This document shows positions 17,851 through 26,785 of a stretch of 64,000 nucleotides of DNA, piece after piece. Origin of the DNA: Candidatus Mediterraneibacter quadrami (lineage in GTDB: Bacteria > Bacillota > Clostridia > Lachnospirales > Lachnospiraceae); assembly GCA_019120575.1 (NCBI GenBank), contig DWUU01000015.1, positions 31,844 through 95,843 on the forward strand, read 5' to 3'. The position numbers were made by a program, and so were the translations under genes. Below the pieces are notes generated by a model. It was not told where the DNA came from and searched no databases. It worked only from the letters and a program-made list of their open reading frames with translations. Positions within the stretch are counted from its first letter, which is position 1, and every line of letters begins with the position of its first letter.

Positions 17851-18432
17851 TCAGTGATTTACGATCACTTCATCGATCAGGCCGTAATCTTTCGCCTCCT
17901 GCGCGGACATAAAATTATCACGCTCTGTATCGGCCTTGATCGTCTCCAGATCCTGTCCGGTATTGGCTGCCAGGATCTCGTTTAATTTCTGCTTCGTGCG
18001 CAGGATGTGTTCCGCAGCGATCTGGATCTCCGTCGCCTGTCCCTGGGCGCCGCCTGACGGCTGATGGATCATGATCTCCGCATTCGGAAGTGCAAAACGT
18101 TTGCCCTTTGCGCCGCCTGCAAGAAGAAATGCGCCCATGCTCGCAGCCATGCCGATGCACACGGTAGACACATCGCATTTGATATATTTCATGGTGTCGT
18201 AGATCGCCATTCCGGCTGTCACAGATCCGCCCGGGCTGTTGATATACAGCTGGATATCTTTCTCCGGATCATCCGCTTCAAGGAAGAGAAGCTGCGCCAC
18301 TACAATACTTGCGGACACATCATTTACTTCCTCACCGAGGAAAATGATCCTCTCCTTTAAAAGTCTTGAATAAATATCATAGGACCGCTCGCCGCGGCTT
18401 GTCTGTTCGATGACATAGGGTACTAAACTCAT
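17851..18432 (-). CDS. clpP: ATP-dependent Clp protease proteolytic subunit ClpP
   Basis: A 193-residue serine protease with the triad Ser98 (GMAASMGAF), His123 (MIHQPSGG) and Asp172 (ERDNFMS). It forms the tetradecameric chamber that degrades substrates delivered by ClpX. The start is the ATG at 18430-18432, preceded by AAGGAAGG; the longer open frame upstream has no homologous N-terminus. A terminator-like hairpin separates it from trigger factor, so it may have its own promoter as well as read-through from tig. Confidence 0.97.
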   Translation of the reverse strand: MSLVPYVIEQTSRGERSYDIYSRLLKERIIFLGEEVNDVSASIVVAQLLFLEADDPEKDIQLYINSPGGSVTAGMAIYDTMKYIKCDVSTVCIGMAASMGAFLLAGGAKGKRFALPNAEIMIHQPSGGAQGQATEIQIAAEHILRTKQKLNEILAANTGQDLETIKADTERDNFMSAQEAKDYGLIDEVIVNH

Positions 18433-18466
18433 ATATATGCCTTCCTTTCTCCGGTATAATCTGATA

Positions 18467-18492
18467 AAAGGTGCGCCCTGCGGCACACCTTT
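18467..18492 (-). terminator. Attenuator-like hairpin between tig and clpP
   Basis: On the minus strand an 11-bp stem (AAAGGTGTGCC / GGCGCACCTTT, one G-U pair) with a 4-base loop is followed by a short T run (TTTTATC). It lies 13 bp beyond the tig stop codon and could set the tig to clpP expression ratio. Confidence 0.6.
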
Positions 18493-18504
18493 CTTATGTC
18501 CTGC

Positions 18505-19794
18505 TTAACCTTCTACTGCCGCATCGGCAATGAGTGTCACTGCCTCCTGAACTGCAATATCTTCTTTCATCTGTTTTTTCTCGTTTTCGCCCATGAATTC
18601 TTTGAGCTTGTCAACTTCCATCTGGTAAGCATCAGCCATCTTCTGAAGTTCCTCGTCAAGACGCTCGTCGGAGATCTCGATATTCTCCGCTGCGACAACC
18701 GCCTCAAGCACCAGTCTCGTGCGGATGCGCTTCTCTGCCTGCGGCTTGAACTCTTCCATCATCTTCTCCTCGTCAAGGCCTGTGAACTGGAAGTACTGCT
18801 CCATGCTCATACCCTGCTGCATGATGCGGCGTGCAAAATCATCCGCCATCTGTCTTGCCTGAAGATCGATCATCGGCTCCGGGATATCCATCTGTGCGTT
18901 GGCAACCGCCTGCTCTACAGACTGATCCTCTCTCTTCTGCTTTCCTTCGTTCTCCTTGCGCTCTTTGATCTTGGCCTTTACTTCAGCCTTGTACTCGTCA
19001 ACCGTCTCGCTCTTGTCAGAAACGTCGGATACGAACTCATCGTCAAGCTCCGGAAGCTCTTTCGCCTTGATCTCATGCACCGTGCATTTGAACACAGCGT
19101 CTTTGCCTGCCAGGTTCTCCGCCTGATAATCCTCCGGGAATGTAACTTTTACTTCTACTTCTTTGCCGATCTCAGCGCCGACAAGCTGATCCTCGAATCC
19201 CGGGATAAAGGAACCAGAACCGATCGTCAGCGGATACTTCTCGCCTTTGCCGCCTTCAAACGCCTCGCCGTCAACAAATCCTTCAAAATCGAGCGTAACC
19301 TGATCTTTATCCTGAACCGCCCTGTCTGTCACCTCAACGGTGCGGGCATTGCGCTCACGCTCTTTCTCGATCTCCTCATCCACTTCTTTCTGTGTCACTC
19401 TCGTGGAGACCTTGTCTACCTTCAGTCCTTTATATTCGCCAAGAGTTACTTCCGGCTTCACTGCAACTTCCGCTGTGAAGATGAACGGTTTTCCCTTCTC
19501 CAGCTGAACAACCTCAACCTTCGGCTGTGAAACGATGTCCAGTTCGCACTCATCGTAAGCGTTGCCATAGGCCTCTGATATCATATGATTTGCAGCTTCA
19601 TCATAGAACACTTCCGGGCCGTACATCTTCTCGATCATCTGGCGCGGCACCTTGCCTTTGCGGAATCCCGGAAGGCTGATCTTTGAACGTTCTTTCAGGT
19701 ACGCCGCCTGAAGCGCCTTCTCCACTTCCTCAGCTGACACTTCGATGGTCAGCTTCGCCATATTATGTTCTAATTTTTCTACCTGTAAACTCAT
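18505..19794 (-). CDS. tig: Trigger factor (ribosome-associated chaperone)
   Basis: A 429-residue protein with the three trigger factor parts. The N-terminal ribosome-binding domain carries the docking signature GFRKGKVPRQMIEKMYG at about residues 43-59. The peptidyl-prolyl isomerase domain of FKBP type (about 150-240) contains DQVTLDFEGFVDGEAFEGG. The helical C-terminal domain provides the substrate cradle. It meets nascent chains at the ribosome exit tunnel. AAGGAGG precedes the ATG. It is the first gene of the proteostasis cluster. Confidence 0.96.
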   Translation of the reverse strand: MSLQVEKLEHNMAKLTIEVSAEEVEKALQAAYLKERSKISLPGFRKGKVPRQMIEKMYGPEVFYDEAANHMISEAYGNAYDECELDIVSQPKVEVVQLEKGKPFIFTAEVAVKPEVTLGEYKGLKVDKVSTRVTQKEVDEEIEKERERNARTVEVTDRAVQDKDQVTLDFEGFVDGEAFEGGKGEKYPLTIGSGSFIPGFEDQLVGAEIGKEVEVKVTFPEDYQAENLAGKDAVFKCTVHEIKAKELPELDDEFVSDVSDKSETVDEYKAEVKAKIKERKENEGKQKREDQSVEQAVANAQMDIPEPMIDLQARQMADDFARRIMQQGMSMEQYFQFTGLDEEKMMEEFKPQAEKRIRTRLVLEAVVAAENIEISDERLDEELQKMADAYQMEVDKLKEFMGENEKKQMKEDIAVQEAVTLIADAAVEG

Positions 19795-19876
19795 TTTCTT
19801 CCTCCTTGAATGTACAAAGGCCGTAAATCTTGTCCGTCACTGGCCTGCACGAACATGCCTTTGCAGTCATTGAAAC

Positions 19877-19905
19877 AGTATAGCACATAAATCCGCATAT
19901 TTCCA
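19877..19905 (-). promoter_or_regulatory. Likely promoter of tig
   Basis: On the minus strand TGGAAA (19900-19905) and TATACT (19877-19882) are spaced by 17 bases. The -10 is strong and the -35 matches 4 of 6 positions. I see no clear CtsR heptad repeats or HrcA site. Confidence 0.45.
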
Positions 19906-19912
19906 GTGTTTT

Positions 19913-20464
19913 TTACACATTGTACACGATCGATGCACTGATCTCCTCTGCCTTCTCTTTTCCGCAGAGAATCTCCGTCAGACGGAGGGCAAACGGGATC
20001 GCGGCGCCCATTCCTCTGCCGGTCGTAATATGACCGTCCGTAACCACCGGAACCTTAAGCACTTCCGCACAGTCAAGGGTCTCTTCAAAGGACGGATATG
20101 CGCATGCCTTTCTTCCTTTCAGCATGCCCAGTTCACTCAGGACCGACGGAGCCGCGCAGATGGCAGCCAGATATTTCTTCTCCCTGTCAGCCTTCACGAG
20201 CAGTTCTCTAAGCCCCGCATGGGCTTTCAGATGCAGGGTTCCGGGCATGCCGCCGGGCAGGACCAGAAGATCCGCGTCGCTCAGATCCAGCTCCTCAAAC
20301 ACATTGTCCGCCCCTACCGGAATCCCGTGGGACCCGCTGATCTCTTTTCTACCCATTACGGATACCGTAACCGTATCAACGCCCGCACGGCGCAGCACGT
20401 CCACAACGGTCAGTCCTTCGATCTCCTCAAATCCATCCGCAAGAAATACATATGCTTTGCTCAT
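19913..20464 (-). CDS. DJ-1/PfpI family protein
   Basis: A 183-residue member of the DJ-1/PfpI superfamily, with Glu16 in GFEEIEGLT, the nucleophile elbow cysteine Cys103 in LAAICAAPSVL and the IPVGADNVFEEL stretch. Bacterial relatives include YajL-like chaperones and ThiJ-like proteins; proposed activities are glyoxalase, deglycase or redox sensing. The sequence is closest to the DJ-1 (not the hexameric PfpI protease) subgroup. It is a single gene, divergent from the CYTH gene. Confidence 0.85.
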   Translation of the reverse strand: MSKAYVFLADGFEEIEGLTVVDVLRRAGVDTVTVSVMGRKEISGSHGIPVGADNVFEELDLSDADLLVLPGGMPGTLHLKAHAGLRELLVKADREKKYLAAICAAPSVLSELGMLKGRKACAYPSFEETLDCAEVLKVPVVTDGHITTGRGMGAAIPFALRLTEILCGKEKAEEISASIVYNV

Positions 20465-20583
20465 AGTCAGTCCTCCTGTACTTATCTTTCAGTTGATTAT
20501 ACCATTTTCCACTGGATTCGTGCACGCTTTTTTCTTATAATGAAAAACAGAATGGAAAAGAAAAACAAAGAGAGGATTCTATA

Positions 20584-21048
20584 ATGGAAATCGAACGCAA
20601 ATTTCTTCCTGATCTGACCGGCCTGCCTTTTGATCCGGCGGATTACCCGGTCCGGGAGATCGAACAGGGATATCTCTGCACCGAACCGGTCGTACGGGTG
20701 CGGAAGGACAACGACAGTTATATCCTCACCTACAAATCAAAAGGACTCATGGTCCGCGAGGAATACAACCTCCCGCTCACGGAAGAAGGATACCGGCATC
20801 TCATCGCCAAGGCCGACGGGCGTGTGATCCGGAAAAAAAGATATGTGATCCCGCTTGAGGACCACCTGACTCTGGAACTTGATATTTTTGAAGGGGATCT
20901 GAAACCGCTTGTGATCGCCGAGATCGAATTTCCGGACGAAGACACGGCGGTTAATTATGAGCCTCCGGCCTGGCTGGGTGAAGACGTCACCTGCTCTCCG
21001 CTGTATCATAACAGCGTGCTCAGCCGCATGGAACCGGCTGACAAATAA
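20584..21048 (+). CDS. CYTH domain triphosphate hydrolase-like protein
   Basis: A 154-residue CYTH protein starting with the signature EIERKFL (Glu2, Glu4, Lys6), which lines the triphosphate tunnel. Further acidic and basic positions follow (VRVRKDNDSYILTYKSKG, LELDIFEGDL, AEIEFPDE). Stand-alone CYTH enzymes of this size hydrolyse tripolyphosphate or thiamine triphosphate; class IV adenylate cyclases share the fold. Given the polyphosphate kinase gene nearby (22.5 kb), tripolyphosphatase activity is attractive, but this is inference. GAGAGGA precedes the ATG. Confidence 0.85.
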   Translation: MEIERKFLPDLTGLPFDPADYPVREIEQGYLCTEPVVRVRKDNDSYILTYKSKGLMVREEYNLPLTEEGYRHLIAKADGRVIRKKRYVIPLEDHLTLELDIFEGDLKPLVIAEIEFPDEDTAVNYEPPAWLGEDVTCSPLYHNSVLSRMEPADK

Positions 21049-21063
21049 GAATCTTTCATATGT

Positions 21064-21141
21064 GCAACAGTTTGTTGCTTTCTTGTTTATATTCTCTATT
21101 CTGTTGCGCAACACTTTCTTTACGGGAAAACTTGATATAAT
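21064..21141 (+). promoter_or_regulatory. Control region of the XRE gene: two GCAAC/GTTGC palindromes and a -10
   Basis: GCAAC-AGTTT-GTTGC (21064-21078) and the perfect 12-mer TGTTGCGCAACA (21102-21113) are two inverted repeats with the same half-site. A TATAAT (21136-21141) follows with only a weak -35. The half-site repetition suggests autoregulation by the helix-turn-helix protein encoded 42 bp downstream. Confidence 0.5.
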
Positions 21142-21182
21142 GATCTAAATTTTTAATTTCCCTGTAAATGGAGGTGTTTCCG

Positions 21183-21557
21183 GTGTCAAATATCCAGCTG
21201 GCGATCAATCTGCGAAGACTGCGGCTTGACCACAATTACACGCAGCAGCAGCTCGGTAAAATGCTTAATCTGTCCCGCCAGGCCTACTCGAATTACGAGA
21301 CCGGCAAACGGATCCCCGATATCGACCTTCTGATCCGCATCGCAGACATTTACGGCGTGAAGCTGGAACAGCTCATCACACAGACCTGTACCGGGAACGG
21401 TGTGGTCAATGAAACCGCAGGGCCCTATCTCACCGGAAAACTGCAGGACGGGAACGACAGCATCTATCTCACCGCGGAGGAAGTGATGCTGCTCACAAAA
21501 TACCGGAACGCCGGTGAAAACGAGCGCCTGGTCATCCGGAAGGTTCTGGATCTATAA
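21183..21557 (+). CDS. XRE-family helix-turn-helix regulator
   Basis: A 124-residue protein whose residues 4-60 form an HTH_3/Cro-type domain (LRRLRLDHNYTQQQLGKML, NLSRQAYSNYETGKR, PDIDLLIRIADIYGV). The C-terminal 60 residues are a short helical region without a recognised ligand domain. I choose the GTG at 21183-21185 because GGAGGTG is spaced 6 bases before it; an upstream ATG overlaps that site. The targets are unknown. Its 3' end overlaps the convergent corA-like gene by 6 bp. Confidence 0.88.
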   Translation: MSNIQLAINLRRLRLDHNYTQQQLGKMLNLSRQAYSNYETGKRIPDIDLLIRIADIYGVKLEQLITQTCTGNGVVNETAGPYLTGKLQDGNDSIYLTAEEVMLLTKYRNAGENERLVIRKVLDL

Positions 21558-22463
21558 AATGTGTTTCTTTTTAAATATAATGATACAGCCGACAATCACA
21601 ATGACGCTCAGGATCACCACAAACGGGTACCCGTCCTCCAGTCCCGGCATATCACGGAAATTCATCCCATACCATCCCGTGATCAGGGTCAGTGGGAAGA
21701 AGATCGTGGATATCACCGTCAGAAACTGCATATTGCTGTTCTGCCGCGCATCGATCTGCGCCTGATACGCTTCTTTTACCTGCTGCGCATATTCCAGCAG
21801 ATGGCTGGTCCGGCTCATCAGACGGTCCGCGCGGTCTGTCAGCGTCCCGAAATATTTCAAATGCTTTTTCAGGAAAAATCCGTTTTCATTCTCTTCCAGT
21901 TCTTTCGTCAGATCCATGATCTCATCATAGTAACTCCGGAGATTCAGAAGTTCCCTGCGGATGGGCATCAGCTTCGCCTGGAATCCGCTGATATGCTCCT
22001 GGCTCACATCCTCTTCCATTCTCAAGAGCCGGCGTTCATACGCCACAAGCATCTCCAGATCCCGGCTGATAAACTCCGAAATATAATTATAGATAAAGCG
22101 TTCTTTATTCTCACCCTGACGGGTTTTCTTCTGCTGGATCCGCCGGATCAGCCGTTCAGAAAAATCCTCGTCATCTATGATCACAACATTGCTCCGGTTG
22201 ACAAAGAAATACATCCGGTATCTGCTGCCGAGCACATCCAGAAGCTTCGGGATGCACAGCGTACCCACGATGCAGTCCTGCTGGTTTTCCAGCCTGCAGA
22301 ACCCGATCTTCGACACGTGGATCTCATTCTCATAGATGATCCCCGCTTTCGCGAGGATCTTATCTGCATGTCTGGAATCCGTAACAAATACGGCCGGAGA
22401 CCGGTCTGCTTCCCACTCTTCAATTGTAACCGGGACGAGCCGGTCCCCGAATCTGTAAATCAT
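21552..22463 (-). CDS. CorA-family divalent cation transporter
   Basis: A 303-residue protein: a large N-terminal cytosolic domain rich in charged helices and two C-terminal membrane helices. The selectivity motif lies in the loop between them (GWYGMNF, variant of GMN). CorA pentamers carry Mg2+, Co2+ or Ni2+. The sequence is one of the more divergent CorA types common in Lachnospiraceae. It ends 5 bp from polyphosphate kinase upstream, so it belongs to the phoH-HD-ppk-corA operon. Confidence 0.9.
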   Translation of the reverse strand: MIYRFGDRLVPVTIEEWEADRSPAVFVTDSRHADKILAKAGIIYENEIHVSKIGFCRLENQQDCIVGTLCIPKLLDVLGSRYRMYFFVNRSNVVIIDDEDFSERLIRRIQQKKTRQGENKERFIYNYISEFISRDLEMLVAYERRLLRMEEDVSQEHISGFQAKLMPIRRELLNLRSYYDEIMDLTKELEENENGFFLKKHLKYFGTLTDRADRLMSRTSHLLEYAQQVKEAYQAQIDARQNSNMQFLTVISTIFFPLTLITGWYGMNFRDMPGLEDGYPFVVILSVIVIVGCIIIFKKKHIL

Positions 22464-22467
22464 ATGC

Positions 22468-24516
22468 TCACCTCAAAGCCGCCCTGTCATAGGCTTCCTG
22501 ATAAAGGATCTCCTGTGAATTGACCGGTTCTCCCTCATGCGGAACAAGCGCATAGACACCTTCCGCACTCTCATCTCTTGCTTTCTGATTGTCACTGAGC
22601 ATCAGGTCGAAAATGCCCTGAATCCGGGCTTTGATCGCCGGATCATAGACAGGCGCCGCTACTTCCACACGCTTCACGGTATTTCTTGTCATAAAGTCCG
22701 CTGAGGAGATGTAATATTTGCTCCGCTCTCCGCAGCCGAAGATATAGATCCTGGAGTGTTCGAGGAACCGTCCGACAATGCTGATGATGCGGATATTCTC
22801 CGTCTTTCCCTCCACGCCCGGGATCAGGCAGCTGATGCCGCGGATGATCATGTCGATGTGCACGCCCGCGCAGGACGCTTCAACCAGCTTATCCATGATC
22901 TTCTTATCCGTCAGCGAGTTGAGCTTCAGGCCGATGTAAGCCTCCTCCCCGTTCTTCTTGTGGTCGATCTCCGCCTGGATCATGTCAAGGATGCGGTTCT
23001 GCAGGCACTTCGGAGCCACCAGCAGATGACCGGACTCTTCAACGGTCTCGCCCTTGGTCAGCGCCTGGAATACAGCGGCCGCGTCCAGGCCGATCTCCAC
23101 ATTCGCCGTCATCAGGGACAGGTCCGTATAAAGCCGCGCCGTCTTCTCGTTATAGTTTCCGGTGCCGATCTGGGTAATGTATTCGACCCCGTCCCTGCCT
23201 TTCTTCGTGATCAGGCACAATTTGGAATGAACCTTAAACCCTTCCAGGCCGTAGATGATCTGGCAGCCCGCCTTCTCAAGCATCCGGGACCAGCGGATGT
23301 TATTCTCCTCGTCAAACCGCGCCCGCAGCTCCACAAGGACAACGACTTCCTTGCCGTTCTCAGCCGCCTCGCACAGTGCCTCCACGATCTTGCTCTGCTT
23401 CGCCAGCCGGTAAAGGGTCATTTTGATGGACAGGACATTCTCATCCTCCGCCGCCTCATAGAGCATATTGAGGAACGGGCGGATCGACTCATAGGGGTAG
23501 GACAGAAGCTTGTCCCCCTCCTCGATCTGACGGATGATGCTCTCACCGTCGCGGAATGACGCCGATTTCTGCGGCACCCGCTTCCCATAGAAAAGTTCCG
23601 GATGCATGCGCAGAAGATCCTGCAGCTTATAGATAAACGAAAGGTCCAGCGGCGCATCCGAGCGGAACACCCGCTCCGGCTCCACCTTCAGATATCTGCA
23701 CAGGGATTCAACCACCGACACATCGATCTCTCTGGACATATCCAGACGGACCGGCGTAAGCTTCTTCCTCTGTTTCATCAGATCCGCCATGAACTCACGG
23801 TAGTCAAGATCCTCATCATACAGGGCGTCCGCATCGATGTCCGCATTTCTCACCACACGGATCAGCGATTTGCCAATGACCTTATACCCCTTAAATACTT
23901 TGCCGATATAATGGAGCACGATATTCTCGGACAGGATATACCTTCCCTCTCCGCCCGGGATCTCGACCAGGCGCTCCACCATATTATTGGTGCATGGAAT
24001 AATACCGATCCTTTCCTTGCCGCTCCTCGTCTCCAGGACAACTACCGCGTAGATCTCCTGATTGCGCAGGAACGGGAAGGGCTGCCGCTTGCCCACGATG
24101 GTCGGGGAACTGAGCGGCACGATCTCATGGTTGAAATACTGCTCCAGGAATTTCTTCTCCTCCGGCTTCGCCGTCTTAAAATCAACCAGCGTGATGCCGT
24201 ACTCTGCGACCTTCTTCATCAGATCCGCATAGGCCGCGTCCTTTCTCTTATTCAGACGCTTCACTTCTTTCATGATCGCTTTGATCTGCTCCTCTGAAGT
24301 CATATTCGTCTTATTGTCCCGGATCTTTTTATTGACCAGCATCTGGTCCTGAAGGGAACCGACTCTCACCCGGAAGAACTCATCCAGATTGCTCTGATAG
24401 ATCGACACGAAATTCATGCGCTCACAGAGCGGCACTTTATTGTTTTCCGCTTCCTCGAGCACACGCTCATTGAATTTCAGCCAGGACAGTTCCCTGTTCA
24501 TATAAATGTTATCCAT
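22468..24516 (-). CDS. ppk1: Polyphosphate kinase 1
   Basis: A 682-residue RNA-degradosome-type PPK1. The N-terminal domain begins NRELSWLKFNERVLEEA, the middle domain contains TLYRLAKQSKIVEALCEAA, and the phosphorylated histidine lies in KVHSKLCLI of the phospholipase D-like C-terminal half. It reversibly makes polyphosphate from ATP at the membrane. The start at 24514-24516 is preceded by AAAGGAG; the annotated frame extends 24 bp further without a site. It is operon-linked to an HD-domain protein and PhoH, which suggests a phosphate or stress module. Confidence 0.95.
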   Translation of the reverse strand: MDNIYMNRELSWLKFNERVLEEAENNKVPLCERMNFVSIYQSNLDEFFRVRVGSLQDQMLVNKKIRDNKTNMTSEEQIKAIMKEVKRLNKRKDAAYADLMKKVAEYGITLVDFKTAKPEEKKFLEQYFNHEIVPLSSPTIVGKRQPFPFLRNQEIYAVVVLETRSGKERIGIIPCTNNMVERLVEIPGGEGRYILSENIVLHYIGKVFKGYKVIGKSLIRVVRNADIDADALYDEDLDYREFMADLMKQRKKLTPVRLDMSREIDVSVVESLCRYLKVEPERVFRSDAPLDLSFIYKLQDLLRMHPELFYGKRVPQKSASFRDGESIIRQIEEGDKLLSYPYESIRPFLNMLYEAAEDENVLSIKMTLYRLAKQSKIVEALCEAAENGKEVVVLVELRARFDEENNIRWSRMLEKAGCQIIYGLEGFKVHSKLCLITKKGRDGVEYITQIGTGNYNEKTARLYTDLSLMTANVEIGLDAAAVFQALTKGETVEESGHLLVAPKCLQNRILDMIQAEIDHKKNGEEAYIGLKLNSLTDKKIMDKLVEASCAGVHIDMIIRGISCLIPGVEGKTENIRIISIVGRFLEHSRIYIFGCGERSKYYISSADFMTRNTVKRVEVAAPVYDPAIKARIQGIFDLMLSDNQKARDESAEGVYALVPHEGEPVNSQEILYQEAYDRAALR

Positions 24517-24533
24517 ACTCTTCTCCTTTGCAG

Positions 24534-25196
24534 TCAGCATAGTTTATTTCCGTTTGCAACAAGCTTGAATTTGCAGTTCAGGCGTTCTGCAGCTCTCCTG
24601 CACATAAGCATGCGCTTCAGGAATATCTCAAAATAATCCATCACCGTGCAGATGGAATCATCCAGTTCAAGTTCCATCTGTATCATACGCTTTTCTTTGT
24701 CGATAATCAACCTGGACGATAATGCCGCATAATTCACCCGGTCGTGGATATCGAAAGTCGCCTTGTTCCGGTTCTGCACACGGTTGCGCCGCACATCCGT
24801 CTTGTCTGCCAGGATCAGGGCGGCGGACACTCCGTCCACAGCCGTCCCGGTAGCTTCATCATGATGACCGACAGCCGTCGTGATCACCAGGATATCCTTC
24901 AGTGGAAGATCCGTATCTTTCAGGATCTGGTAGGCCAGGATCGCCCCACTGTGCGCATGGTCGTGCCGGTTAATGCTGTTACCTATATCATGCATGTATC
25001 CGGCAATCTTTGCAAGTTCTATTTTATGTTTTCCGTAACCCAGTTCTTTTAGGATCCGCCCCGCCGTCTCTGCTGTCTTTGCAGCATGCTTTTTCGAATG
25101 TTCAGTGTAGCCCAGTTCATTGAGCGTCGCATTGCCTTTCTCAATCAGCAGATTAATCTCTTCGTTTGTGCGTATCTGTTTGTAATCCGTTTTCAT
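24534..25196 (-). CDS. HD domain phosphohydrolase
   Basis: A 220-residue HD-superfamily protein with metal ligands in TEHSKKHA, GYMHDIGNS and VGHHDEA, followed by an aspartate in LADKTDV. HD proteins hydrolyse nucleotide or cyclic-dinucleotide phosphates. Its ATG overlaps the stop of phoH (TGATG), and ppk1 starts 17 bp downstream, giving strong translational linkage. A role in nucleotide or polyphosphate signalling is inference. No regulatory partner domain is present. Confidence 0.85.
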   Translation of the reverse strand: MKTDYKQIRTNEEINLLIEKGNATLNELGYTEHSKKHAAKTAETAGRILKELGYGKHKIELAKIAGYMHDIGNSINRHDHAHSGAILAYQILKDTDLPLKDILVITTAVGHHDEATGTAVDGVSAALILADKTDVRRNRVQNRNKATFDIHDRVNYAALSSRLIIDKEKRMIQMELELDDSICTVMDYFEIFLKRMLMCRRAAERLNCKFKLVANGNKLC

Positions 25197-26569
25197 CAGA
25201 GCCTCTTCACCGCCTCCATTGCCAGCGCAGACCGCTCGCACTCGCCGGCCGTCATCGTGATCTGCCAGCACAGAGGACTTCCTTTCATATGTTCAGATGC
25301 ATAGCTCAGACCGTTGGTCCGCTCATCGAGGAACGGACGGTCGATCTGGTTCGGGTCGCCCAGCAGCACGATCTTCGTATCTTTCCCCGCTCTGGTGATA
25401 ATGCCTTTAATCTGATCCGGCGTGGTATTCTGCGCCTCGTCGATGATCAGGTAGGTCTTGACGATGGAACGGCCCCTTATATAATTAAGCGCTTCCGTCT
25501 GGATGATCCCCCGCGCAAATATCTCTTCGATCTTTCCATTCAGTTCTTCCTCATCCTGATAGCGTTCCTCCTCACTGGAATCGATAAGCTGCTCCAGATT
25601 ATCGATAACAGGGCGCATAAGCGGCGAAATTTTTTCCTGTTCATCGCCGGGCAGAAACCCGATATCATCGTCGAACTGGGCATTGGGACGACATATAAGT
25701 ATCCTCCGGTATTCTCCGGTGGGATGATTCAGGAGTTTTTCCAGGCCCACGGCCAGAGAATAGAACGTCTTGCTCGTGCCTGCCATCCCCTTGACGATGA
25801 CCAGCGGCGCCTTGTCCGCCGGCTGCATCAGTGCTTCCTGCAGAAAATACTGGCCTGCATTTCTCGGCGTAATGCCATACGGCGCGCTCTTCCTGTACTC
25901 CAGTTTACGGATCATACCGCCGGTCACCCGCCCGAGCTGCGTCTTTTTCTCAGACTGATCCGCCTTCAGCACCACAAACTGGTTTTCCTCCAGTTCCGGC
26001 ACATAGCTTCGTCCGTCCGCATCCGTCGTATATGCCTGATCGGCAGGCACCCCTTTCTTCTTAAAATCTTTAAAAAGTTCTTCCGGCACATACAGTTCAC
26101 ATCTGCCGCTGTACTGATTCTCACGCTCCAGCACCTGATCCGTGGTAAAATCCTGTGCACAGATGCCGAGGATCTGTGCCTTGATCCGCAGCAGCAGATC
26201 CTTGGTCACCAGAACGACCTGTTCCCCGTGTGCTTTATCCAGCCCCAGACAGACACGAAGGATCCGGTTATCCGCCGATACATCCGACAGGTCTTCCGGA
26301 AGGGTGACATTAACATAATTCTTCTCTACACGGACAGTGCCGCCGTTTTCAAGCGGCACTCCGCGGATCAGGTCCCCGCGGAGCCGCAGCTGCTCAAGAC
26401 AGCGTATCACCCGGCGGGCATTGGCGCCGATCTCCCCCTCCGCTTTTTTAAACTGATCCAGTTCTTCCAGAACGATCATCGGAAGCACAACCTGATTGTC
26501 CTCAAAGCTCTCCAGTGCGTAAGGCGCCTGGAGAAGGACATTCGTATCAACTACATAAATCTTTACCAT
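25196..26569 (-). CDS. PhoH family protein with N-terminal PIN domain
   Basis: A 457-residue protein. A PIN nuclease domain at the N-terminus has acidic residues in YVVDTNVLL, VLEELDQFKK and DNRILRVCL. The C-terminal PhoH ATPase has Walker A GMAGTSKT and Walker B YLIIDEAQNTTP. PIN-PhoH proteins are RNA helicase/ribonuclease-like enzymes (compare mycobacterial PhoH2 and Bacillus YlaK). The Walker A carries Ser where most members have Gly (GTSKT instead of GTGKT). The start at 26567-26569 is preceded by AAAGGA; a longer open frame upstream has no homology. It is the first gene of the phoH-HD-ppk1-corA operon. Confidence 0.9.
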   Translation of the reverse strand: MVKIYVVDTNVLLQAPYALESFEDNQVVLPMIVLEELDQFKKAEGEIGANARRVIRCLEQLRLRGDLIRGVPLENGGTVRVEKNYVNVTLPEDLSDVSADNRILRVCLGLDKAHGEQVVLVTKDLLLRIKAQILGICAQDFTTDQVLERENQYSGRCELYVPEELFKDFKKKGVPADQAYTTDADGRSYVPELEENQFVVLKADQSEKKTQLGRVTGGMIRKLEYRKSAPYGITPRNAGQYFLQEALMQPADKAPLVIVKGMAGTSKTFYSLAVGLEKLLNHPTGEYRRILICRPNAQFDDDIGFLPGDEQEKISPLMRPVIDNLEQLIDSSEEERYQDEEELNGKIEEIFARGIIQTEALNYIRGRSIVKTYLIIDEAQNTTPDQIKGIITRAGKDTKIVLLGDPNQIDRPFLDERTNGLSYASEHMKGSPLCWQITMTAGECERSALAMEAVKRL

Positions 26570-26785
26570 ACAGTTTCCTTTCGCTGTGCCGGGATATCTC
26601 CCGGATATTACGCTGTCTATTGTATAACATGGAACCGCCAGATAGGATGTTAAAAATGTTAAATGTACGTAAAACTCCTTCTGTCTTCTTCTTTCCCCCA
26701 TGTTGCCATGCCGGGCTCCCTGTGATACTATGTTTTTACATTTTTCAGAAAATATACTGTTGCAGGAGGCTTACACAAGATAACT

